Shown piece after piece: positions 17,140 to 24,832 of a stretch of DNA of 38,994 nucleotides (position 1 is the first letter of the stretch; every line of letters starts with the position of its first letter). The DNA is from Aestuariibius violaceus (GTDB taxonomy: Bacteria; Pseudomonadota; Alphaproteobacteria; Rhodobacterales; Rhodobacteraceae). The DNA lies in contig NZ_JBFONT020000016.1 of the NCBI RefSeq assembly GCF_040779325.2, positions 1 to 38,994 of the forward strand, in the 5' to 3' direction. Below the pieces are notes generated by a model. That model saw only the letters and a program-made list of their open reading frames with translations. It did no database searches and was not told the DNA's origin. The position numbers were made by a program, and so were the translations under genes.

Positions 17140-18375
17140 TTAGGGTTGCCTGGCCAATGCAGACTTCAAAAGTGCCATCTTTTCGTGTTCGGAAACCGGC
17201 GACGTCAAAGCAGCCTCCACTTGAGGATCATTATACAAATCGGCGATCCCCCGCACCAGAAGAAGATCCCACGCCGCCAGGTGAAAGAGATTCCCTGCAT
17301 GACGGAAGCCGACCCTCTCCATTCGGCGAAATGTGCGCGCGACCGAGCCCTCGATCGTGGACAGATCCCGCTCTCCAAGTTGTGCGGGGAAAAGACGTTT
17401 CAGATCCTCGGCCATCCTGCGCGTCGTTATCTCGACCATCGCATCCTTCAGCACGCGCCTGTCGCGTTCGGTCAGCGCGGCGGAGATCCGAGCGCTCTCA
17501 TGGTAGGCAAGCGCCTGCGTCGGAGTAAACGCATGTGCCTGCGTTCTGGCCCTCAACGCCAGGATCAGTTCGATGGCATGCCCCTCGTTAGGATAGAACC
17601 ATGTGCGCAGTCGTTCGGGCCAATCCGCAATCCGAGTCAGGTAGGGAGTCATGACGGCCGGATCCGCGAAGCGGAACATCCTCACGCGGCCATCCGACTC
17701 GCGCAGTTGACCAAAGCGCCGCAGATGCGCACGCAACTCCGGGAGCGAGGCTTCGGTTCGCAACACCAGACAGGCTGTCTGATCCCACGACGTCCAGCCG
17801 GCCCCGTAGGATGCCGCAGTGAACATCGCACGCGCCAGTGATGCGCCCTCTTCCAGCCGCACCAGCCAAGGGGCCGCAGCGGCACTCTCATCGAAAGCGG
17901 TCCCCTGCCAGAGGCACAGGGCATCGGCGCCGACCCCATCGAGATATTCGGGCAGCCCGTCCATCCGACTGCCATCCAGCAGGGCGTAGGCCGCGCCGAC
18001 GCCTCCCTGCGGACCGAAGATCCATGGGTGCAGACTGTCCGGTACCGTCTTGGGCTCAAAGATCCCGAATTGCGCGTCGAGCGGTTCGACATCAATCGAG
18101 GTCTGCGTCATCCACACCGACGTGCCACCAATCTCGGGCCCATCGACTGCGACCGGCGGCTGGCGCAACACCCGAATTGCCAAGGCGTCATCGCGCTCCG
18201 TCAGAAGATCCTGCTGCAACAATAGCGATGCGGGTGTCACATCCTCACAGAAAACCGCCTGATCCAGATATTGCGACAGATATCGTTCGAACTCTGTCGC
18301 ATTGTCGCAAATTATTGCAGCTCGCACTCTTCGACTTGCAACGACACCCGTCCCCAGCCACACCTCATTGCTCAT
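17140..18375 (-). CDS. DUF4123-domain type VI effector chaperone (Tap/TEC)
   Basis: 411 residues. The core YALLDGSRMDGLPEYLDGVGADALCLWQG...APWLVRLEEGASLAR (about 130-185) is the DUF4123 signature of chaperones that load effectors onto the VgrG spike of type VI secretion systems. The remaining half is helical and probably contacts the cognate effector encoded next, on the same strand after 33 bases. No vgrG, hcp or paar gene is in the window, so this is an orphan cargo module or the spike genes were displaced by the ISKra4 insertion just upstream. ATG at 18375. Confidence 0.85.
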   Translation of the reverse strand: MSNEVWLGTGVVASRRVRAAIICDNATEFERYLSQYLDQAVFCEDVTPASLLLQQDLLTERDDALAIRVLRQPPVAVDGPEIGGTSVWMTQTSIDVEPLDAQFGIFEPKTVPDSLHPWIFGPQGGVGAAYALLDGSRMDGLPEYLDGVGADALCLWQGTAFDESAAAAPWLVRLEEGASLARAMFTAASYGAGWTSWDQTACLVLRTEASLPELRAHLRRFGQLRESDGRVRMFRFADPAVMTPYLTRIADWPERLRTWFYPNEGHAIELILALRARTQAHAFTPTQALAYHESARISAALTERDRRVLKDAMVEITTRRMAEDLKRLFPAQLGERDLSTIEGSVARTFRRMERVGFRHAGNLFHLAAWDLLLVRGIADLYNDPQVEAALTSPVSEHEKMALLKSALARQP

Positions 18376-18507
18376 GATTCAGGCTTTCTAACTGAGCTAC
18401 TTGCAATGCTCGAACGGGAAATGGCGTGAACAAACGACTTGTTACCTAGCGGCTCATTATAGGTTTTGCATTCTTTCATCCAGAGACAACCTTTCCTACA
18501 ACGTCTC

Positions 18508-18531
18508 GGGAGTGGGCAAAACCTGGGGGTC
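18508..18531. repeat. Terminal inverted repeat of the ISKra4 element (transposase 3' side)
   Basis: 23 of 24 positions match the reverse complement of 19908-19931. Confidence 0.88.
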
Positions 18532-19866
18532 TCACGCCGCCCTCTTGGTGTTTGAAATCGACAGATGGCCATCAAGGACTGCGGCTCTGGCAACAGCCAC
18601 GTTGTGAGCTCCGCGGGGCGACCATCGCATCCGTCGATGTTTGCCCATCCGGGCGTTACCGATGTCGTCGACACAACCTTCGGCGCGCGACGTCGAGATT
18701 GGCAGGCCCTTACGATATCTTCGGCCGTAGTTCGTCAGAGAGTCCATGTTATTTGCGAGATAGCAGTAGAGGTCGTTGCAGCGCGCAATCGCCCGCGATG
18801 CTGCGTCACGAACCGCATGGTCCTGTTTGGAGAGCGATGCACAATCGGCTATCAGCCATTGAAGGTCCGTGCCTGCCGTTTGGACTTTGCCGTGCCAGAG
18901 GTACCAGCGCAGCGTCTCGGCCGGTTTCCTGAAGATAACAGGCACCCCCGGGAAATCCTCCGTCTGGAGGAGGCCCTTGATCGCGTTCTCGACATGCTGG
19001 ACCCGCATCGAGATGTGCCACCAGTCGAGGATGTGCCGCACTTTCCCATCGGTTGCGCCGCGGAAAAGGTTCGGAAGCGCGGCCTCCCCATCTGAGATCA
19101 CGGTGACGGATCGCCGACCATTCCACCCAAGTGCCACCAGTTCGTGGCGAAGCTGGGTAGTGGGCGAGGCAGCAGCTTGTGGCGCCAGACCGAAGCGGCG
19201 ACACATATTGCCGGCCTCGATCTTCCCTACCACGACATCAAGGTGCCGTTTCTGGTATTCCGGCCTGCACCTGATATGTGCTCCGTCGACGAGCACGGTT
19301 ACAGGATGCGAAGTTGTGGCGTTGTTCTCGACTGGCTCTGGCTCTGGCTCTGTGATTTCTTCTGCGACCCGGCCCAATCGATTGCGCACGGTGGTGTTGT
19401 GCTGCGCTGCACAAGGCAGGAAGGTCTCCAGGATCCGGGCCGCCTCCCGGAAGGAATGCCTTGCGCCCAACTCTGCCTGAAGCCTCGGAAGTTCTTGGGT
19501 CGCACGATTAGGAAAGAGCTGCGAAAACGGTGAAATCGAACCTCGCTCTCCCTTTTCACACGAACATGTGTGAAGCCGTGGAACCCTGACCCGAAACCGC
19601 CCGAGGAGTGTATCGAGCACCTTCGTCCGATAGTCGTGAAGGCGTCTGGTGCAGCCGCAGTCGGTACAGCGACGGTGCGCTTGAGAGATATTTTCGACCT
19701 GAGCGTTCAGCACTGCTTTCTGAAGTTGCCCGAGTATGTCTTTCGCATCCTCAAGTTTGAGCCCCATATCGCCATGACCTCGGGAGGAGAGACTAAAACG
19801 GCGAAGCTCATGTGTGCGCTTGTTTCCCGTATCGGCAGTCGTTTCGACAATGATCCGAACATCCAT
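18532..19866 (-). CDS. ISKra4-family transposase
   Basis: 444 residues. An N-terminal zinc-ribbon-like segment (CTDCGCTRRLHDYRTKVLDTLLGRFRV...CSC) is followed by an RNase-H-like DDE core with VLVDGAHIRCR, VISDGEAALPNL and ILDWWHISMRVQHVE. The hallmark ISKra4 ending is STSRAEGCVDDIGNARMGK...RMRWSPRGAHNVAVARAAVLDG. The frame is intact. The gene starts 41 bases inside the right inverted repeat and stops immediately at the left one, so nothing else is carried. Confidence 0.92.
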   Translation of the reverse strand: MDVRIIVETTADTGNKRTHELRRFSLSSRGHGDMGLKLEDAKDILGQLQKAVLNAQVENISQAHRRCTDCGCTRRLHDYRTKVLDTLLGRFRVRVPRLHTCSCEKGERGSISPFSQLFPNRATQELPRLQAELGARHSFREAARILETFLPCAAQHNTTVRNRLGRVAEEITEPEPEPVENNATTSHPVTVLVDGAHIRCRPEYQKRHLDVVVGKIEAGNMCRRFGLAPQAAASPTTQLRHELVALGWNGRRSVTVISDGEAALPNLFRGATDGKVRHILDWWHISMRVQHVENAIKGLLQTEDFPGVPVIFRKPAETLRWYLWHGKVQTAGTDLQWLIADCASLSKQDHAVRDAASRAIARCNDLYCYLANNMDSLTNYGRRYRKGLPISTSRAEGCVDDIGNARMGKHRRMRWSPRGAHNVAVARAAVLDGHLSISNTKRAA

Positions 19867-19907
19867 GGCAGCCCCTCAATTCAGCGAACCCCTTTACCCT
19901 AGCCGAA

Positions 19908-19931
19908 GACCCTCAGGTTTTGCCCACTCCC
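19908..19931. repeat. Terminal inverted repeat of the ISKra4 element (transposase 5' side)
   Basis: Partner of 18508-18531. Confidence 0.88.
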
Positions 19932-20377
19932 TTCGAAACAACCACATTCTCACATTTAAGTGCTAAGTGACAGCGGACGGTACAGCCATCGTCATTCATG
20001 CCAATGAAGATGATCAGCTGACCCAGCCTATCGGCGGGTCCGGCCCTCGCATCGTGTGTGGATTGGTTGAGCGCAGCTGACCAATGCGAAGACAGCGCGC
20101 GCGGCCGGGCGGATCCAAATGCGACGGCTGCGCGGCATATCTTTGGAAAATTGTCGTATCTCTGTCTAACGTCAGCGCTTGATGTTTTTGAAGGTCTTCT
20201 CGCCAGGGCTGTTCGCTGTCTTTCTCATCGTCCACTCCTCGGTGGCTACGATGAGCAACAAACCCTCACTTAGCAAATGACCCTATTTGGCCCCATAAGC
20301 GCTGACGTCAGACAGTGTCCAGTTCAAATGGGGGTTAGTTCACGTGGACACACGTACTGATGTGATGGAGATCATCC
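19932..20377. other. Intergenic region between ISKra4 and the biosynthetic cluster
   Basis: 446 bases with no gene. It contains the inverted-repeat pair described at 20162-20315 and, right after it, a second hairpin: GTGTCCA (20315-20321) with TGGACAC (20345-20351), 23-base loop. Neither has a T-tract on the minus strand, so no clear terminator for the biosynthetic operon is visible. The AT content and structure suggest mobile-element debris. Confidence 0.45.
20162..20315. repeat. 20-bp inverted-repeat pair, possible MITE or IS remnant
   Basis: 20162-20181 and 20296-20315 are reverse complements at 18 of 20 positions (core ACGTCAGCGCTT), oriented inward with 114 bases of non-coding DNA between. 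This is the layout of a miniature inverted-repeat element or an internally deleted IS. No target duplication was recognised. Confidence 0.5.
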
Positions 20378-21409
20378 TTAGTTTTCACCGGTCAGTCGCA
20401 CAATATTGTTCTCAAGTTTGCTACCAATGCTAAGTCTCACACCTTGATCTGGGTAAACCTTGGCAAGAACACCGTGGCTTTCAAGAGGTTCAACCCAATC
20501 TGCCCCGCCATCCGACCAAGGTAGCCAAAGAAAATTTGTTTGGCTCTCGAGAACCCTGCGACCAAGCTTACGAAGGTCTTTCTGCAGAGCTTGCCGTTCG
20601 GCGCGCAAGTTCTCTATGCGAGCCTCAAGTTCTGCTTCATTTGAAATCGATGCTTTCATGGCGGTTTGAGCAATCATGCTGAATCCAAAGGGAAGTGCCC
20701 GGGCCTGTATGCGATCACCAAAGCTTGGATTGGCAATGCCGTAGCCAATGCGCATTCCAGCAAGACCATAAGCCTTTGAGAATGTCCGAAGCACAACGAC
20801 CCGCTCATGGCGCGACAGCAAATCGTTTACATCACAGCGAAGAGCCTTATCCGAAAACTCGATGTAAGCTTCGTCAATCAAAACAGATACACATTCAGGA
20901 AGATGCTCTAGAAAAGAAAGTATCTCAGAAGGCGGGAGGAACGTCCCAGTAGGATTGTGTGGATTGCAAATGACCACTACAGTGTCTTTTAGACCTGCAC
21001 AATCAGCAAGAGCATTAAGGTCTTGCATACCGACGCTGTCAAGCGGAACGGGGTATTTTTCTGCTGCGACCATATCCGCTAGTATGGGATAGCCCTCAAA
21101 GGTAGGGCTGCAATAAACAACACGGCTAGGCCGAATTGTTTCCAGAACTTGAAGCGCGACACCGACTGATCCCGAACCAGTAATGACATTGCTGGCATCA
21201 AGATGTAGCCATTCAGCTAGGCAGTCTTGGGCCATCCTAGGATGGAAAGGTGGATAGCGATTAAGGCCGTCCAGTTCTTGTGCAATCTCGCGCACAACCG
21301 AGGGAAGTGGAGGAAAGGGACTCTCGTTGAGGTTGAGACGTAGTTTTGCATAAGTGTTAGCGTCGGCACCCATACCCTTCGTTGGCTGTACTAAGGCTTC
21401 TTCAGTCAT
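20378..21409 (-). CDS. HisC-like PLP aminotransferase, probable tryptophan transaminase of the cluster
   Basis: 343 residues, fold-type I aminotransferase of the histidinol-phosphate aminotransferase group: LNLNESPFPPLP at the start, NPHNPTG (pyridine-ring Asn site), VLIDEAYIEF, and the PLP-lysine motif LRTFSKAYGLAGMRIGYG. HisC-like enzymes accept aromatic amino acids. In this cluster the expected job is Trp to indole-3-pyruvate, the first step of indolmycin. ATG 21409 has a GGAG site and starts one base after the stop of the methyltransferase gene, so it is the last gene of the operon. A histidine-biosynthetic role is less likely because no his genes are nearby. Confidence 0.85.
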   Translation of the reverse strand: MTEEALVQPTKGMGADANTYAKLRLNLNESPFPPLPSVVREIAQELDGLNRYPPFHPRMAQDCLAEWLHLDASNVITGSGSVGVALQVLETIRPSRVVYCSPTFEGYPILADMVAAEKYPVPLDSVGMQDLNALADCAGLKDTVVVICNPHNPTGTFLPPSEILSFLEHLPECVSVLIDEAYIEFSDKALRCDVNDLLSRHERVVVLRTFSKAYGLAGMRIGYGIANPSFGDRIQARALPFGFSMIAQTAMKASISNEAELEARIENLRAERQALQKDLRKLGRRVLESQTNFLWLPWSDGGADWVEPLESHGVLAKVYPDQGVRLSIGSKLENNIVRLTGEN

Positions 21410-21410
21410 A

Positions 21411-22121
21411 CTATTTCTCCGCTATGAACAAACAGAACTGATCTGCCTCAGTTTTATCATATGGCGGAGGCGGCAACGTGAATGCTTCAACAGCAGAAAA
21501 CCCCGCCTGTCGGACAGATGTGAGGTAGTGATCTGCTGGCCAAAAACGATCGTAAACGTTTATCGTCCCACCTGGTGTTTTAACTGTGGTTAACATCTTG
21601 TCACCAGGAGAGTAGTTTTGATTTGGCTCTCCGTTGCGAACAGATGCGAACTGAATACCTACGCTTGCTGGATTCATATCGAGGAAAATTGCGGTACCGC
21701 CTGACCGGAGAGAGGTAAAGGCCGATTTCGCTAGTATTTGGTGACTGTCATGATGTGGCAAATGCATAAGAACAAAGCAACTCACTACCACATCAAAAGT
21801 TTTAGCGAACGGCTTTAAAACCTCACTGGTCTCACCAAAAATGAACTGTACACGATCATGCGCATATTCACGGATTGCGGTATCAATCATATCTTGGGAC
21901 GGATCGATACCAACCACGTCCGCAGCAAACACCTTACCAAGATAATGCGTGAATATACCAGGACCACAACCAAGGTCTAAAATTCTTCCGCCCGACAAGT
22001 GAAGCCTAGAGATATGATCAACGATGGCGGAATATCCCATGTCGAGCCAATCATTTGCGATCATCATAGCAAGATAATCATCTGCTCGGGGCAGGGTATC
22101 TGAGTTCTTGTCAGGCATCAT
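21411..22121 (-). CDS. Class I SAM methyltransferase, candidate N-methyltransferase of the cluster
   Basis: 236 residues with the SAM-binding motif ILDLGCGPGIFTHYLG (about 47-62), the acidic residue after strand 2 (VVGIDPSQDMID) and the VVVSCFVLMHLPH motif IV region. It is a soluble small-molecule methyltransferase. Indolmycin carries one C-methyl and one N-methyl group, and the cluster has two methyltransferases. The other (27779) looks like a keto-acid C-methyltransferase, so this one is the candidate for the final N-methylation. Start is ATG 22121 or the adjacent ATG 22118; a GGGAGG site suits either. The role is inferred from the gene set. Confidence 0.8.
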   Translation of the reverse strand: MMPDKNSDTLPRADDYLAMMIANDWLDMGYSAIVDHISRLHLSGGRILDLGCGPGIFTHYLGKVFAADVVGIDPSQDMIDTAIREYAHDRVQFIFGETSEVLKPFAKTFDVVVSCFVLMHLPHHDSHQILAKSAFTSLRSGGTAIFLDMNPASVGIQFASVRNGEPNQNYSPGDKMLTTVKTPGGTINVYDRFWPADHYLTSVRQAGFSAVEAFTLPPPPYDKTEADQFCLFIAEK

Positions 22122-22136
22122 TTGACCTCCCTTGGG

Positions 22137-22781
22137 TCAACAAAAACTAGAAACAAAGTCATGCACAGGCAGCCATTGACCACGGTCTCCATTCCATGGA
22201 TCAATTATAAGAAACGGAACAGATGAGTATTGCAGTGCAACTTTGACGTCTGGATCGAGCGCATCATGGCTCTCGTTATAGCGAGGGGCTTCCTGATAGA
22301 TATTGTCAACAGCTTTCAGTGAAGCCTCACTACCAAAAATCCCTCCGCCTTTTGTAAGACCCGCAGCGATAACAATTATTCGACCACCGTTTGAAAGCTC
22401 TGCACGCCGCTGTGCCATCTCCAATACGCCTGTCCGTGACCTTTCGCTATCGCGGTCGATCAGAAAGATCGCATCAATGCTTGTGTGCCCATATGGGAGC
22501 TGAGCCGCTATGTCCAAAGCATAGAGTGCGGAGATTGAAATTGGCGTTTCAACTTTAGTGACAGGCGTAACCCAAGGTTCTTTCGTACAGGCTATAACAA
22601 CGGCGCGAGCGGCAGCGTCGCAACGAGTCTCGACTAGAAGCATATTTGCATCTGCCATTCTTTGTTCTTGCCACGAAACCTTTGCGCTGAGAGCGGAAAT
22701 CGCACTGACTGCCCAATGTGATGACGCATCGCTGGCAAAGACACTAGGAAGATGCATCGCTGTCTCCCAGTCGTAAGCCAT
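22137..22781 (-). CDS. Unknown protein, candidate Ind6-type partner/gatekeeper
   Basis: 214 residues from ATG 22781 (MAYDWETAMHLPSVF; a TTG just before is possible). I recognise no family. It seems a soluble alpha/beta protein with strands AIFLIDRD and RIIVIAAGLTKGGGIFG and a C-terminal VPFLIIDPWNGDRGQWLP. Its first 38 bases lie inside the end of the dehydrogenase-like gene and it has no clear ribosome-binding site, so it is probably co-translated with that enzyme. In indolmycin biosynthesis a chaperone-like protein (Ind6) directs the condensation reaction; this is the only unassigned small gene in the operon. The identification is by elimination. Confidence 0.5.
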   Translation of the reverse strand: MAYDWETAMHLPSVFASDASSHWAVSAISALSAKVSWQEQRMADANMLLVETRCDAAARAVVIACTKEPWVTPVTKVETPISISALYALDIAAQLPYGHTSIDAIFLIDRDSERSRTGVLEMAQRRAELSNGGRIIVIAAGLTKGGGIFGSEASLKAVDNIYQEAPRYNESHDALDPDVKVALQYSSVPFLIIDPWNGDRGQWLPVHDFVSSFC

Positions 22782-23670
22782 CAATTTTTTTTATTAGTTC
22801 TTCTAAATTCCTCTGCCGACTCTGCACCGTGTACCATGCGGTTCCCGGAGTCACGATTGCATTCGGGTGGGATCGTAAGACATCTGCCATCCTGTATGAG
22901 CAATCGTCGAGCGCAATCCCTGCGATACGACGCTCTCGTACAACTTCTTCCAAGCTACTCTCACAAAAAAGATTGAACCGGCCGACATTGACCCAAAGAC
23001 TATCTCGCTTCGCCTTTGAGAGAAGATGCCCATCTAAAATGCCATGAGTTTCGATATTATATGGCAACTGAATACTGATCATATCGCTCTCAGCGATGAC
23101 TTGATCCATGGGCATAAGCTCAACACCGGGGGCTAAATTGCCCGAGCGGTTGCAGCCAACGACCCGCATACCGATGCCATGGGCTCTTTTTGCGATTGCC
23201 TGGCCAATCCGGCCTACACCGATCAAACCAATTGTTGTTCCATTGAGTTCTCGGCCAAGAAATGGAGTATACAGATGCGCAATCCCTGCTATGCCAGCAC
23301 GGGATGCTGCTGGTAAACAGCGAGCCAAAGCGTAGGCACAAGCCACGACGTAATCGGAAACCGCGTCAATGCAATAGTCGGGACAATTGGAAACGGTGAC
23401 ACCAGCTTGAGATGCTGCCGTCAGATCGACAGCATCCCAAGCCGACAATAGTAATGCGATGTGCTTCAACCGACCATCTGTGGGGATCGACTCAGCAGTG
23501 AAGCGACTCCACTCAGAAATTGCTATATCGGCACTTGCGAGACGCCGCCGCAATTCTAATGGAGAAGGACGGTCAAAGTGAAGCTCAACTGTCCCACGTT
23601 TTGCTAGTTCTGAAACAAAAGCGGTGTCTATATAGGTTGGCTCATCGACGTATACGATATTGTACGGCAT
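22744..23670 (-). CDS. Divergent D-2-hydroxyacid dehydrogenase-like reductase (candidate imine reductase)
   Basis: 308 residues from ATG 23670, which has GGAG upstream; a GTG at 23685 is less good. It has the Rossmann motif GLIGVGRIGQAIAKRAHGIG and the LWVNVGRFNLF segment that keeps the substrate Arg of the family. However, the catalytic His of the usual TPH motif is Gly here (IVTPGTAWYT), and the usual R-x-G-x-G-x-D region reads LSAWDAVD. Loss of the acid-base His argues against ordinary lactate-type chemistry. In this cluster the fitting step is NAD(P)H reduction of the imine formed from arginine by the neighbouring oxidase, giving dehydroarginine. Confidence 0.75.
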   Translation of the reverse strand: MPYNIVYVDEPTYIDTAFVSELAKRGTVELHFDRPSPLELRRRLASADIAISEWSRFTAESIPTDGRLKHIALLLSAWDAVDLTAASQAGVTVSNCPDYCIDAVSDYVVACAYALARCLPAASRAGIAGIAHLYTPFLGRELNGTTIGLIGVGRIGQAIAKRAHGIGMRVVGCNRSGNLAPGVELMPMDQVIAESDMISIQLPYNIETHGILDGHLLSKAKRDSLWVNVGRFNLFCESSLEEVVRERRIAGIALDDCSYRMADVLRSHPNAIVTPGTAWYTVQSRQRNLEELIKKIDGLRLGDSDASS

Positions 23671-23694
23671 CGGAGATATCTCCACTGGAGAAAC

Positions 23695-24822
23695 TTAGCG
23701 TAAGAGCGCTTGTTGCTGAAGATGCTTGCAAGCATCGGCAAACTCATCACAGTCTCTTGCCAGAGCCACCCGCACGAAGCGGGAGCCAATATCTGGCTCA
23801 TGCCAATAGAAGTGGTTGCCAGGTAAGATACCAATGTTTGCAGCGGCAAGAGCGTCAACGATGGCCAGACTGTCCAGATCTTGATTATTAATCTCCAACC
23901 ACTCCACACTGACTGTGCTGTCCTCAACGGCCGGACTTAGCGTTGTGCCGGCAAGTGCTTTACGAAGGGTTGCGCGGTTTGTTCTGATCGTGTCCCTCAC
24001 GCTTTTATCCAGACCATTGACATCAGAATCGATGACATACTCAGTCAGCAATCGCAGAATAAAGGGGCTGACGTTCAACAGAATGTCGTTGTGATAGATG
24101 CGCAGCTCGTCGAATAAATCCTTACTGGCTCCCAAGATACTGCATTTAAGATCTTGCGTCGGCCATGTCTTACCTGTGTCCTCAACGGTCAGATAGCTTA
24201 TACCAGCATCTTCCATGATCTGATAGCTATCGAACAACTTGCCGTCGTTGTAGAACCGAAAAGTATGATCAAGGATAAGAATCTTCTGGAGATCTGTACA
24301 AAGTTCGACAACTTTCACAAAGTAGTCATGATCGAGGCTGAAACCGGTTGGGTTGTTAGGAAGCGTCAAGAAAAGCGCATCGGTCTTCATCTCGGAAAGG
24401 CTGGCTTCGAGCCTCTCAGGCGACAGTTCATGTTCTCTGATTGGAGTGAGGGAAACATTGCGACGCATTAGGATAGTTGCAAGATTATCGAAACAAGGTT
24501 CCAAAAGGGTCACAGAGTAAGAGTTCGCTGATAGAAAAGTGGCGATCAGATCCGTTGCTAAAGACGCCGAATAACAAAGCATTGTTCGTTCTGAGTCCAC
24601 GACAGAGTGCTGTCCGGCCAGTTGGAAAAATGCTTTTTGGAATTCACGCTCAACAGCGCCCTGAAGCATGGATTCCGCTTGAAAGAATATAGAGGGTAGC
24701 CCCGACACTATTCCATGCTGGGTTTTGTTTTGTTTTTGATGAGCATGTCCATCAGCCAGATTAAATTTTCTATTGATACCAGTGCTTTCATAGCGGGTTA
24801 GGTTCGGCATTGCTTCGTTCAT
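23695..24822 (-). CDS. MppP/Ind4-like PLP-dependent L-arginine oxidase
   Basis: 375 residues from ATG 24822 (GAGGAGG five bases upstream), the length of MppP. It has the features I recall for that group: an N-terminal NLADGHAHQ, MLCYSASLATDLIATFLS, PCFDNLATILMRR, LPNNPTG, LDHTFRF, the PLP lysine in EDTGKTWPTQDLK (about 218), YHNDILLNVSP and HFYWHEP near the end. These enzymes use PLP and oxygen to oxidise unactivated carbons of L-arginine; MppP makes a hydroxylated keto acid and Ind4 makes dehydroarginine imine. It is followed 24 bases later by a reductase gene, as that product requires. Plain transaminase activity is the alternative. Confidence 0.87.
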   Translation of the reverse strand: MNEAMPNLTRYESTGINRKFNLADGHAHQKQNKTQHGIVSGLPSIFFQAESMLQGAVEREFQKAFFQLAGQHSVVDSERTMLCYSASLATDLIATFLSANSYSVTLLEPCFDNLATILMRRNVSLTPIREHELSPERLEASLSEMKTDALFLTLPNNPTGFSLDHDYFVKVVELCTDLQKILILDHTFRFYNDGKLFDSYQIMEDAGISYLTVEDTGKTWPTQDLKCSILGASKDLFDELRIYHNDILLNVSPFILRLLTEYVIDSDVNGLDKSVRDTIRTNRATLRKALAGTTLSPAVEDSTVSVEWLEINNQDLDSLAIVDALAAANIGILPGNHFYWHEPDIGSRFVRVALARDCDEFADACKHLQQQALLR

Positions 24823-24832
24823 TGACGCCTCC

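Larger units (their letters stand above)
18508..19931 (-). mobile_element. ISKra4-family insertion sequence, complete
   Basis: 1,424-base element bounded by 24-bp terminal inverted repeats that differ at one position (18508-18531 and 19908-19931; the outer bases read GGGAGTGGGCAAAACCTG). One full-length transposase gene fills it. No convincing target duplication is visible beside the repeats. It separates the type VI cargo module from the antibiotic cluster. Confidence 0.88.

Noticed and set aside
20378..21409. HisC of histidine biosynthesis
   Set aside because: No other his genes; last gene of an operon whose pathway needs an aromatic transaminase.
23695..24822. Ordinary amino-acid transaminase
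   Set aside because: The whole-length motif pattern follows the MppP group, and the neighbouring PaaK-like and reductase genes fit arginine oxidation. Plain transamination is not excluded experimentally.
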